From: Clostridia bacterium
GTDB lineage: Bacteria; Bacillota; Clostridia; Oscillospirales; Acutalibacteraceae
Direction of reading: 5' to 3'
DNA: 39,593 bases
Assembly (NCBI GenBank): GCA_017537365.1
Contig: JAFYKZ010000011.1
Span: 1 to 39,593, forward strand
The first letter of the stretch is position 1. The number at the start of each line of letters is the position of its first letter. The notes below the pieces were generated by a model that saw nothing but the letters and a program-made list of their open reading frames with translations, searched no databases and was not told where the DNA came from. Positions 25,337 to 34,181 of the stretch are shown piece by piece. The position numbers and the translations under genes were made by a program.

Positions 25337-26306
25337 ACGAATTAGCGACAATATTTACAAACTAAAATTTTTCGCAATTATATCTGTTATATGCGCTCAT
25401 TGTTGTACTGTTAGCGCAACGCATTCCGTGGCAGAAATTTTCACATCGACAGTTTTAAATTCGATAGGCGCTGTGGGTGTGGGTATCTTTATGTTTATAT
25501 CAGGATATCTATTTTATAATACTAAGCGTGATTTTAAAAACTTTTTTGCCTCAAAACTAAAGACTATAGTTATTCCTTGGGTGTTTTGCGGTAGTTTAGT
25601 TTATTTTTATGTAAAGCTTCGAAAAGGCGGTATAAGTGTTTTAGATTGGATTAAATGGATTTTAGGCGTTGATACATATCTTTACTATTTAACTGTTTTG
25701 TTTTTGCTTTATTTGATGTGTTATTTTATAAGAAAGAATGCGATAGCAAGGTATTTGGTTTTAGTTCTTTCGGTTATAAGTAACATTTTAACCGCTTTTG
25801 GTGTAATTGCATTTATTACGCCATATTTAAACCCTTTTAACTTTTCCTTCTTTTTTATTCTTGGTTTAATTTGTGCCGAAAATAATTTGCTTGATAAGGT
25901 TTTTGATTATTCTAGAAAAATATGCGTTTATACCACTGCGATGTTTATTGTTATAGTAATAATTTTGGCGTATTTTAAAATAAATCTTACTTATTTTAAG
26001 CTTTTTTATATTCCTGTTGAGTTATTAGCAATAGTAAGTGCACTTGGTATTGCTGATTTTAAAGGTTTGCGATTTGAAAATCTATTATGTGACATTGGAA
26101 AATTGTCATTTTCTATATATTTATTACATATGCCGATAGCAGGAATAGTAGCTAATATTTTTGGTAGAATAGACCTTTTTGTTTTAACTTTAATCAGACC
26201 CATAATTGTGTTAATAATCACATATATTGGAGTTAAAGTGTTATTAATGATTTTAAAGAAAACACCATTTAATAATATAATTAATATTTTGATAGGAACA
26301 AGATAG
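25329..26306 (+). CDS. acyltransferase family 3 membrane protein
   Basis: A 325-residue polytopic membrane acyltransferase (OafA/WecH-like) with about ten hydrophobic segments. The N-terminal signature KLKFFAIISVICAHCC near 13-28 has the expected histidine in the first membrane helix, and GIFMFISGYLFY near 50-61 follows. The end LSFSIYLLHMPIAGI near 258-272 is also typical. Such enzymes acetylate or otherwise acylate surface sugars across the membrane. It lies between the cytosolic acyltransferase and the next glycosyltransferase and starts inside the previous gene's end. Confidence 0.9.
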   Translation: MDKRISDNIYKLKFFAIISVICAHCCTVSATHSVAEIFTSTVLNSIGAVGVGIFMFISGYLFYNTKRDFKNFFASKLKTIVIPWVFCGSLVYFYVKLRKGGISVLDWIKWILGVDTYLYYLTVLFLLYLMCYFIRKNAIARYLVLVLSVISNILTAFGVIAFITPYLNPFNFSFFFILGLICAENNLLDKVFDYSRKICVYTTAMFIVIVIILAYFKINLTYFKLFYIPVELLAIVSALGIADFKGLRFENLLCDIGKLSFSIYLLHMPIAGIVANIFGRIDLFVLTLIRPIIVLIITYIGVKVLLMILKKTPFNNIINILIGTR

Positions 26307-27350
26307 ATGAGATTAGTTGTTAATAATATCGCTGCGAGTAGCGGCGGTGCAATGACAGTGCTTAAAGATTTTTATTATTCTGTTTGTGAAAATGATAAGC
26401 AAAATGAATGGATATTTTTATTAAGTGATAAATATTTTGAAGAAACGGAAAATGTGAAGATTATATCACTACCTGAAATAAAAAAATCCGTTTTCAAAAA
26501 GCTATGTTTTGATTTTTTTACGGGCAAAAGCTTTATTAAAAAGCTTAAACCCGATGTGGTTTTTTCGATGCAAAATATTATTACATTTGGACTTAATGTT
26601 CCTCAGGTTGTTTATGTTCATCAGCCTTTGCCTTTTCAAAACATTAAATCTTTTTCCATTTTTAAATCTTATGAAAGAAAAATGGCGATAAAACAGTTTC
26701 TTGTTGGCGGAATTATAAAGGCTTCTATAAAAAGAGCCAATAAAATAATTGTCCAAACCGATTGGATGAAAGAAGCTGTTTGTGAAATTTGTAATATTGA
26801 AAAGGATAGGGTAGTTAAAATTCTTCCAAATGTTAAAAATCTTTCACAGTATATAGATAAGGGTAGTTATGACAGCAAAAAATTCTTTTATCCTACAAGT
26901 GAAGTTATATATAAAAATAACAAACTTTTGTTAGAGACCGGTAAACTTTTAAATAAGGATAATGTTAAGTTTGAAGTCGATCTTACGATTGATAGCGGCG
27001 AGACGGTAGACGGTGTTAATTATATTGGCAGAATACCTTATGAAGAGGTTATTAATAAATACAATACTGCGACGCTTGTATTTCCGTCTTATATAGAAAC
27101 TTTTGGTTATCCTTTGGCAGAAGCGCGTCAAATGGGTGCAATAGTTTTAGCGGCTGATACAAAGTTTGCAAGAGAGTTGCTTGCAGGGTACGAGAATGCA
27201 TATTATTTTAATTATGATGATTCTAATGCTCTTGCTTTATTAATGAAGCAGGTTGTTTGTGAAGAAATTAAAAGAAAAACCGATAACATATCAACTTTTG
27301 ATGATAAAGATAGTTGGATTGATGTTATTAAGGAGGTAACCAAGCTTTGA
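26307..27350 (+). CDS. family 4-type glycosyltransferase
   Basis: A 347-residue GT-B transferase. VVNNIAASSGGAMTVLKDF near 4-22 is the nucleotide-domain start; YVHQPLPFQNI near 108 and VQTDWMKEAV near 149 match mannosyl/rhamnosyl-type GT4 enzymes. The C-terminal FPSYIETFGYPLAEARQMGA near 257-276 carries the donor-site E-x7-E pattern. It begins on the base after the acyltransferase stop and overlaps the next gene by 4 bases. Donor and acceptor sugars cannot be read from the sequence. Confidence 0.92.
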   Translation: MRLVVNNIAASSGGAMTVLKDFYYSVCENDKQNEWIFLLSDKYFEETENVKIISLPEIKKSVFKKLCFDFFTGKSFIKKLKPDVVFSMQNIITFGLNVPQVVYVHQPLPFQNIKSFSIFKSYERKMAIKQFLVGGIIKASIKRANKIIVQTDWMKEAVCEICNIEKDRVVKILPNVKNLSQYIDKGSYDSKKFFYPTSEVIYKNNKLLLETGKLLNKDNVKFEVDLTIDSGETVDGVNYIGRIPYEEVINKYNTATLVFPSYIETFGYPLAEARQMGAIVLAADTKFARELLAGYENAYYFNYDDSNALALLMKQVVCEEIKRKTDNISTFDDKDSWIDVIKEVTKL

Positions 27351-28444
27351 GGCTTCTTTTTATAACTAATGTGCCTTCACCGTATAGAGTTGAATTTTTT
27401 AAAGAACTTGGAAAATATTGTGATTTAACGGTACTTTTTGAAAAATCAACCTCGGATGAGCGTGATAATAGTTGGAAAAATTATAGCTTTGAAGGTTTTA
27501 ACGGTATTATATTAAAAAGCGTAAAGTCTTCGGTGGATAAAGCGTTTTGCCCCTCGGTTATAAAATATTTAAGCATAAAGAAATTTGACCGAATCATTGT
27601 TGCCGATGTGGCAAGCTCAACAGGTATGCTCGCTATTCAGTATATGAAACTATTTAATATACCTTATTATATTGAGGGTGATGGAGCTTTTGCTAAAAGC
27701 GGCAAAGGATTTAAGGAAAAGGTGAAACGCCATTTTATAAAGGGAGCAAAGGGTTATTTTTCAACCTCCCTGATGCATGATGAATATTATGTGACTTACG
27801 GTGCCGATAAAAATAAAATTCACCGTTATCCTTTTAGTTCCCTTAAAAAAGATGATATTTTAGAAAACATTCCTCAAACAGAGCAAAAGCTTAGTCTTCG
27901 TGAAGAACTGGGTATGCCCGAAAAACGCATTGTTTTAACAGTAGGTCAGTTTATTCATAGAAAGGGTTTTGATGTTTTATTAAATGCTGCTAAGAATTTT
28001 TCGGAAGATATAGGTGTTTATTTTGTTGGTGGCGAGCCTACTGAGGAATATCTTAAACTTGTAGAGGAAAATAATCTTAGTAACATACATTTTATAGGAT
28101 TTAAAAATAAGTCGGAATTAAAAAAATATTACATTGCTTCAGATATATTTGTATTACCTACAAGAGAGGATATTTGGGGACTTGTTATTAATGAGGCTAT
28201 GGCTTATGGTCTGCCTATTATCACAACCAATCGTTGTATTGCCGGATTAGAACTTGTGAAGAATGGCGAAAACGGATATATAATCCCTGTTGAGGATGCT
28301 ATTCTTTTGAATGAAAAGATAAATGATATAGTTTATAATAATGAATTATCCCAAGCGATGAATCATAGAAGTCTTGAAATAATTAAAGATTATACTGTAG
28401 AAAAAATGGCCGAAAGACATTTAGAAATACTTGATAAAAATTAA
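27347..28444 (+). CDS. family 4-type glycosyltransferase
   Basis: A 365-residue GT4 enzyme starting MRLLFITNVPSPYRVEFFKE, a common head of polysaccharide GT4 proteins. The C-terminal domain has TVGQFIHRKGFDVLL near 200 and FVLPTREDIWGLVINEAMAY near 266-285 with the E-x7-E donor motif. It starts with TTG at 27347, supported by AAGGAGG at 27330-27336. It shares four bases with the previous gene. No sign of damage. Confidence 0.94.
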   Translation: MRLLFITNVPSPYRVEFFKELGKYCDLTVLFEKSTSDERDNSWKNYSFEGFNGIILKSVKSSVDKAFCPSVIKYLSIKKFDRIIVADVASSTGMLAIQYMKLFNIPYYIEGDGAFAKSGKGFKEKVKRHFIKGAKGYFSTSLMHDEYYVTYGADKNKIHRYPFSSLKKDDILENIPQTEQKLSLREELGMPEKRIVLTVGQFIHRKGFDVLLNAAKNFSEDIGVYFVGGEPTEEYLKLVEENNLSNIHFIGFKNKSELKKYYIASDIFVLPTREDIWGLVINEAMAYGLPIITTNRCIAGLELVKNGENGYIIPVEDAILLNEKINDIVYNNELSQAMNHRSLEIIKDYTVEKMAERHLEILDKN

Positions 28445-28461
28445 AAAGAGATAGTGATTAA

Positions 28462-29634
28462 ATGAAGATTTTATTTTTAGGTTATGCTGTGAATCCGGAA
28501 TTGGCGTCAAAACTTTCGGGTGCTTCTGTAGCAGGTAACAAAATGCAGGTTAATGTGTTAAGCGGGCTAGCAAGTTTTGATGATGTTGAAATTAATAGTA
28601 TTACTGTATATCCTGTGGCGGCTTTTCCACGCGAAAAGACTTTATATTTTAAAAATGAAATAATAGATGTTATATCAGGCGTTAAATCAATAAGAGTCCC
28701 TTTTGTGAATCTTCCTGTTGTAAAACAACTTTGGCAAACGGCAGCCGTAAAGCAAGCTGCTAAAAAAATTGTTGATAAGGATACTATAGTTTTAACATTT
28801 AACCTTTTTCCGCAGGTAGGACTTCCTATGGCATGCCTTAAAAAGAAGTTTGGATGTGGAACATATTGCTTATTGGCGGATTTGCCGATTGATGATAATT
28901 CAAACAGCAAGAATCCAATAAGAAATTTTTTAAGAAAAATTTTTGAAAAGAAAACGATTGATGCCATAAAGGCTTGTGATAAATTTGTAACACTTAATAG
29001 CCGTGCTATGGAATTGTTTGCCCCTGATAAACCTTATATAGTTGTTGAGGGTGGCGTAGAAAATGAAAAACTTAAAAACATTCCAAAAGCTATGGCGAAA
29101 GAAAATAAAACCATCATTTATTCGGGCGCACTTACAGAATATAGCGGTGTATTAGAGCTTATTGAGGCAATGAAATACGTAAATGATAAAGATGCGGTTC
29201 TTGAAATTTACGGTGGTGGATATTTGGCTGATAAAATCGATGAAATAACCGATAAAACTTCTAATGTTAAGTATTGTGGCAGGGTGACAAATGAGGAGAT
29301 GCTTAAAATACAGCAAAATGCATTTTTGCTTGTGAATCCTCGTCCTGTAAACGATCCGATTTCTCAGGTTACGTTTCCGTCAAAAATATTTGAATATATG
29401 CTTAGTGGAACACCGGTGTTAACTACTAAACTTAGTGGTCTTAGTGACGATTACTTTAAATATATGTTTTCTGCTGATAAGGATAATGCAAAAGGTTTGG
29501 CTGATGGTATAAACAAAGCACTTTCTACTTCAGCAGAGGATTTAATTGAAATGGCTGACGGTGCTTCAAAATTTGTTGCAGAGGAAAAAAGTTGGCAAAA
29601 ACAATGCAATAGAATGTATGAATTTTTAAAATAA
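28462..29634 (+). CDS. glycosyltransferase (GT4-like)
   Basis: A 390-residue GT-B type protein. The N-terminal domain MKILFLGYAVNPELASKLSG is somewhat divergent. The C-terminal part is clear: IYSGALTEYSGVLELIEAM near 216-234, LEIYGGGYLADKI, YCGRVTNEEML and FPSKIFEYMLSGTPVLTTKL near 303-322. The last block is the EYM-SGTPV form seen in many capsule transferases. It follows the previous gene after 17 bases and carries its own AAAGAGATAG-type ribosome site, a rather weak one. Confidence 0.9.
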   Translation: MKILFLGYAVNPELASKLSGASVAGNKMQVNVLSGLASFDDVEINSITVYPVAAFPREKTLYFKNEIIDVISGVKSIRVPFVNLPVVKQLWQTAAVKQAAKKIVDKDTIVLTFNLFPQVGLPMACLKKKFGCGTYCLLADLPIDDNSNSKNPIRNFLRKIFEKKTIDAIKACDKFVTLNSRAMELFAPDKPYIVVEGGVENEKLKNIPKAMAKENKTIIYSGALTEYSGVLELIEAMKYVNDKDAVLEIYGGGYLADKIDEITDKTSNVKYCGRVTNEEMLKIQQNAFLLVNPRPVNDPISQVTFPSKIFEYMLSGTPVLTTKLSGLSDDYFKYMFSADKDNAKGLADGINKALSTSAEDLIEMADGASKFVAEEKSWQKQCNRMYEFLK

Positions 29635-29661
29635 AGCAAAAGGAGTACCGCGTTTTAGAAA

Positions 29662-30819
29662 ATGGATAAATTTAAAAATTTAGTTACATACGCCTGGTTG
29701 GTATTTGCGGTATATGCAACAGGTTCAATATTTTTCGTTTCATTTAATTATAAATTATATATAACTATGCTATTTGCCGTTTCTTTTGTTTTCTTTCTTA
29801 TAAGTAACGAGTTTAGAGTTTCAATGTTACGGCAAGATATCATAAGGGTATTGTTTTTATTTATATGTATTTTGTTTGTATTATTACTAAATGGTGTTAC
29901 TGCATATTCATCATATATAGCAATTTTTTTGCAGATAGTAGCGGCGTATTTTATAAGCAATTCTATAAGTCGAGCTGAGTTCGAGAAAAAATATATAAAT
30001 ATAATTAGTTTTTTTGCGGCAGTATCATTGGTTTGCCATTGTGTTTTTTTAATTAGTCCTTCTATTGCACTTAATTTTCCAATGACTATAGGGGATGGAA
30101 GTACAAATTATTATAACGCTTATATTCACGTTTTTCAAAGTGCTCAAGGCTATTCTTCGTATGTTCCTTTTAAACGAAATGCAGGCATATTCTGGGAACC
30201 GGGTGCATATCAAGCATTTTTGAATTTGGGATTATTTTTCATATTAGCCAAAGAAGAACAATTAACCAAAAAGGAAGTAGTTAAAATAATTCTTCTTATT
30301 ATGGCAATAATTACGACCTATTCAACTACCGGTTATATAATTATGGCTATTTTGCTTTTAAGATACGCCGGTTCTTTATGTAAATTTTTAGCAAAGCATA
30401 GTAATATAGCAATAGTTGTTGGCGTTGTTTTTTTAGTTTTTATGATAATTATCAGTAAATATGGTTTATCTTCTTTTATGTCGCAAAAACTGGAAAATGA
30501 GTTTTCGGATGGTGTTTTTTTAAACAGGCTTTTTCTCGACGATATAAATATTATTTTAGAGAAGCCATTGAATTTTTTAGGAATTTCTTTTGAGCGTTAT
30601 GCAAGAATATCCGGAGGTTCGGGTAACTCTATTATACATACAATGGTTAATTTGGGAATTCCTTTTACATTTACAATGCTTTTGATGTATTTTAAATATA
30701 GTACTCTTAAAAAGAACCCAATTTTATGTTTTGTGATATTAATGATGATATTTTCTACAGAAAGTCTTATGTGGAGACCAATTTTTCTTTGTCTTGCTTG
30801 GTATGGTAGTAAAACTTAA
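29662..30819 (+). CDS. wzy: Wzy-type polysaccharide polymerase
   Basis: A 385-residue membrane protein with about ten to eleven hydrophobic segments and one longer loop (about 140-180) holding NAGIFWEPGAYQAFLNLGLF. WEPG in that loop is typical of O-antigen polymerase/ligase-like proteins. It would join flipped repeat units on the outer membrane face of the inner membrane. Sequence conservation in Wzy is always low, so the call rests on topology, the loop motif and its place near Wzx. AAGGAG lies about 15 bases before the ATG, a long spacing; another nearby start is not evident. Confidence 0.85.
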   Translation: MDKFKNLVTYAWLVFAVYATGSIFFVSFNYKLYITMLFAVSFVFFLISNEFRVSMLRQDIIRVLFLFICILFVLLLNGVTAYSSYIAIFLQIVAAYFISNSISRAEFEKKYINIISFFAAVSLVCHCVFLISPSIALNFPMTIGDGSTNYYNAYIHVFQSAQGYSSYVPFKRNAGIFWEPGAYQAFLNLGLFFILAKEEQLTKKEVVKIILLIMAIITTYSTTGYIIMAILLLRYAGSLCKFLAKHSNIAIVVGVVFLVFMIIISKYGLSSFMSQKLENEFSDGVFLNRLFLDDINIILEKPLNFLGISFERYARISGGSGNSIIHTMVNLGIPFTFTMLLMYFKYSTLKKNPILCFVILMMIFSTESLMWRPIFLCLAWYGSKT

Positions 30820-31317
30820 AATATCTTTTCTTTAAAGAAATATATTTTTGGAGTGCAAAAATATAGTTCATAAATTTATACGGATTTTTTAATATGAAAA
30901 AAGTTAGATTTAAGTTAGTTGATAAATCTAGAATATACTTTTTGTTATATTTTACTTTAAGCCTTATAATGTTTGTTGCTGTGTTTAGGGTTTTGTCGCT
31001 GTGAAAATTCGAGCTATTTTATCTTTTGCAGGATGTGGAAGCTTTAATTTGAAATAGAAAAAATATAAGTTTTTCTATTTTGGATCATATATTGCCACTA
31101 AAAGTATAATTTATTATAAACATATAATTTGTGAGCCTATTGAATAGTTTGTAACTTTGCTTCAGTTTGGATTTTTCATTACAGTGTTAATAGTAATATT
31201 TCTGATTAAGGTTTTTATATTTTACAGTTTTAGGTTTTTAATTCTGTATCATATATGTTTATGGTTTTTCCACCATTATTTTTTGTTCTAATATTCATGT
31301 TTTGTATGGAGAAGAAA
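30820..31317 (+). other. AT-rich gap inside the polysaccharide cluster
   Basis: About 500 bases without a well-supported gene, unlike the tight packing before it. It holds a TTTCTTTAAAGAAA palindrome at about 30827-30840 next to a T run, a 36-codon ORF (30894-31004), and otherwise AT-rich sequence where I see no coding pattern, repeat or terminal inverted repeat. It may be the decayed remains of a gene. Confidence 0.6.
30894..31004 (+). CDS. 36-aa ORF with one membrane segment, possibly a gene remnant
   Basis: The ORF encodes a basic head (MKKVRFKLVDKSR) and one hydrophobic stretch (IYFLLYFTLSLIMFVAVF), then stops. There is no convincing ribosome site. It may be the first part of a decayed membrane protein gene or simply chance in AT-rich DNA. 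Confidence 0.22.
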   Translation: MKKVRFKLVDKSRIYFLLYFTLSLIMFVAVFRVLSL

Positions 31318-32538
31318 ATGAAAGTACTAACGGTTAATTGCGTTTATGACCAAGGAAGCACAGGTAAAATAATTAAGGATATAGAAAAGCATTTATCTGA
31401 CAAATGCGAATTTGTATTTTGCTATGAAAGCGGTCCAAAATCTAATGGTAATATGTATAGAATAGCGGATAAATATACACATAAATTTTATTATTTGCTT
31501 GCAAGACTAACAGGTCTTAAATATTCTACAGGTTATACGACAACCTTTAGGCTTATCCGTTTTATAAAAAAGCAAGTACCTGATATAGTGCATTTGCATT
31601 GTCCAAATATTTCTACGGTTAATATACCGTGGCTTATTAGCTTTTTAAAGCAAAATCAAATACCAACTGTTATAACTAATCACGCCGAGTTTTATTATAC
31701 GGGCAACTGTCCGCATGCCTTTGAATGTATGAAGTTTACTACGGGTTGTGGAAATTGTGATTATGTATTCGACCCTTATAGAAAGTTTTTATTTGATAGA
31801 ACTGCTTATGAATGGAAAAGAATGAAAAAAGCTTTTGACGGATTTAATAATGTGGTTTCGGTATCGGTTTCCCCATGGGTTATGTCAAGACAACAGATGT
31901 CGCCTGTTATGAAAGGTATTAAATCGGTAGTTGTTAAAAATGGTATAGATACTGATAATATTTTTCATCCAAGAAAAACCGATCTTAAATCACAACTTAA
32001 TATACCAGACGGACAAAAAGTTGTTTTGCATGTTACCGCCAGTTTTTCAGATAGAGAAGAAGACATAAAGGGTGGTCACTATATTATAAAGCTTGCAGCT
32101 AAAATGCCCGATATTGTTTTTTTGGTAGTGGGTTCTTCACTTTTAAATGACAATTCTAAAATTCCCACAAATGTTAAGATAATAGGCCGTGTTAGCGATC
32201 AAAGCTTACTTGCAGAGTATTATTCGATAGCTGATATTACGGTTTTAACCAGCCGACGCGAAACATATGGTATGTCGGTAGCAGAATCGCTTTGCTGTGG
32301 AACGCCGGTTGTCGCTTTTAAAGCGGGTGGCCCTGAAAGTATAGCGTTGGATGAATACAGCAGTTTTGTCGAATACGGCAATATTGATGCATTAGAACAG
32401 TCGGTTAACGAAATGTTGGATATGAAATCAAGACTAACATTTGAACTTTCAGAAAAAGCATGTCAACTATATTCAAGCCAAACTATGGCTAATGAATATT
32501 ATGAGGTTTATAAGGGGTTATATAAATTATTAAATTAA
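31318..32538 (+). CDS. glycosyltransferase (GT4-like) with cysteine cluster
   Basis: A 406-residue GT-B transferase with the head MKVLTVNCVYDQGSTGKI of a group of colanic-acid/capsule transferases. The N-terminal lobe contains NCPHAFECMKFTTGCGNCDY near 132-151, a cysteine-rich insert usual in this subgroup. The donor domain shows GIDTDNIFHP, VLHVTASFSDREEDIKGG and LTSRRETYGMSVAESLCCGT near 310-330. An in-frame ATG at 31255 would add 21 hydrophobic residues, but GGAGAAG directly before 31318 and the family head support the later start. It is the first gene after the 500-base gap, so it may need its own promoter, which I could not identify. Confidence 0.9.
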   Translation: MKVLTVNCVYDQGSTGKIIKDIEKHLSDKCEFVFCYESGPKSNGNMYRIADKYTHKFYYLLARLTGLKYSTGYTTTFRLIRFIKKQVPDIVHLHCPNISTVNIPWLISFLKQNQIPTVITNHAEFYYTGNCPHAFECMKFTTGCGNCDYVFDPYRKFLFDRTAYEWKRMKKAFDGFNNVVSVSVSPWVMSRQQMSPVMKGIKSVVVKNGIDTDNIFHPRKTDLKSQLNIPDGQKVVLHVTASFSDREEDIKGGHYIIKLAAKMPDIVFLVVGSSLLNDNSKIPTNVKIIGRVSDQSLLAEYYSIADITVLTSRRETYGMSVAESLCCGTPVVAFKAGGPESIALDEYSSFVEYGNIDALEQSVNEMLDMKSRLTFELSEKACQLYSSQTMANEYYEVYKGLYKLLN

Positions 32539-32657
32539 TTTAAAAAATATTCAAATTGATGAAATATTTAAAATAGGTGTTGTTACATTTTGTTGGAATA
32601 TAAATCCAAAAGATATTTTGTAAGCGTAATAAACACATATAACAAAGGAGATTAATT

Positions 32658-34076
32658 TTGAATAGATATGAAAAATTAGTAAAAAATTCGGGCATATTTT
32701 TCATTGCGAATTTTGGTAGTAAAATTGTAACCTTTTTGATGGTTAGATTTTATACAGAGATTTTAAGTGCTTCTGAATATGGTATAATTGATTTATTGTT
32801 TACAACAGTGAATTTAGTGGTTCCGATAATAACTTTATCTATCACAGAATCTGTTTTAAGATTTTCTATTGACGATTTTGAAAACCGCAAGAAAAGTTTG
32901 ACTTATGGATATACTGTGGCCATATTTGGTAATCTATTGTTTTCATTATCCGGATTTTTCTTGTATAAAATAGATGCTTTTAAAGGGAATTTAGTACTTT
33001 TTTTCCTCCTTTCGTTCACCAACTCTGTGCAAATGGTAACCTCACAATTTGCCCGAGGAGTAGGTAAATCGAAATTGTTCGCTTTTTCAGGTTTTTTACA
33101 TACGGTTTTGCAAGTAGGACTTAATATAATTTTCCTTTCGGTGTTTTCTTGGGGCATAAAAGGTTATTTGTTAGCTTCAATAATTTCTAATGCGTTTGTT
33201 ATTATTGTTACATTTGTTGTTGGAGAATTTAGGGATTATATTTGTTCGATAATAGATTTAGGATACTTAAAACAAATGATAGTATATTCTTGTCCGCTTA
33301 TCCCAAACTCTGTATTTTGGTGGTTGACACAGTCTTCAAGTAGGTACATTATTGCAATCATTCTTTCTGATACTGCTAATGGTTTATATGCGGCTGCAAA
33401 TAAAATTCCAACAATTATCTCAACAATTAGCGGCATTTTTTTCCAGGCGTGGCAATTATCTTCGGTAGATGAAGCTAATTCTAAGGATAAAAATAAATTT
33501 TATACGAAAGTTTTTAATGCTTTTTCTATGGTTTTGATATGTGGCACATCATTTTGCTTAGTGGTTTTGCAACCAATTTATAAGATTTTAGTAGAGAAAT
33601 CATATTATGAAAGTTGGAGATGTGCTCCGTTTTTGTTCATCGCAATGGTTTTTTCTAGTTATTCGAGTTTTATAGGGACAAATTATACTACGATGAAAAA
33701 AACAAAGGGTGTCTTTTTGACGACCGCTGTTGGCGGAGGTATTAATATTGTTTTAGGAATAATATTCACTTCTATTTTTGGAATTATTGGTTCTGCCTTT
33801 GCTTCGGCATTGTCGTTTATGGCAATATGGTTGATTAGAGCTTTTGATACTCGAAAATTCGCATGTATTAATTATTCTTTTATAAAATTTATAATTCCAC
33901 TTGTTTTGTTACTTGTACAATCAGTGCTGTTGACGGTAGGTGTGTCCTCGATAATTCTTCAGTTTGTGTTTTTTATAATTATTACAATATTATATCTAAA
34001 AGAGCTGTATTTATTTACCAAAAGAATTTTTTTGTTTATAAAACAAACGATTAATAAAAAGTTTGCCTATAAATAA
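32658..34076 (+). CDS. wzx: Wzx-type oligosaccharide flippase
   Basis: A 472-residue membrane protein of the MOP/PST flippase superfamily with about 14 membrane segments. The head KNSGIFFIANFGSKIVTFLM near 9-28 and LSASEYGIIDLLFT near 38-51 are the typical first-helix and following loop; a second-half match lies in the YAAANKIPTIISTISGIFFQ region near 237-256. It would move the lipid-linked repeat unit across the membrane. Start is TTG at 32658, supported by AAAGGAG 7 bases upstream. Base composition is very AT-rich, usual for wzx. Confidence 0.92.
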   Translation: MNRYEKLVKNSGIFFIANFGSKIVTFLMVRFYTEILSASEYGIIDLLFTTVNLVVPIITLSITESVLRFSIDDFENRKKSLTYGYTVAIFGNLLFSLSGFFLYKIDAFKGNLVLFFLLSFTNSVQMVTSQFARGVGKSKLFAFSGFLHTVLQVGLNIIFLSVFSWGIKGYLLASIISNAFVIIVTFVVGEFRDYICSIIDLGYLKQMIVYSCPLIPNSVFWWLTQSSSRYIIAIILSDTANGLYAAANKIPTIISTISGIFFQAWQLSSVDEANSKDKNKFYTKVFNAFSMVLICGTSFCLVVLQPIYKILVEKSYYESWRCAPFLFIAMVFSSYSSFIGTNYTTMKKTKGVFLTTAVGGGINIVLGIIFTSIFGIIGSAFASALSFMAIWLIRAFDTRKFACINYSFIKFIIPLVLLLVQSVLLTVGVSSIILQFVFFIIITILYLKELYLFTKRIFLFIKQTINKKFAYK

Positions 34077-34181
34077 AAAATTGTCTTGTGTTAATTTTTT
34101 AAAAAGATATTTAATGATAAGAGGTGTTAGATTATAAATACCAAAAAGATTGCAGTTATAAGTTTTTTTCGTTCATCTAAT

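Noticed and set aside
28482-28967. 161-codon frame on the minus strand
   Set aside because: It lies wholly inside a clear glycosyltransferase gene and has no ribosome site; it is a shadow frame.
31255-31317. Longer start of the glycosyltransferase with a hydrophobic leader
   Set aside because: A good ribosome site and the family's usual head start at 31318; the extension has neither.
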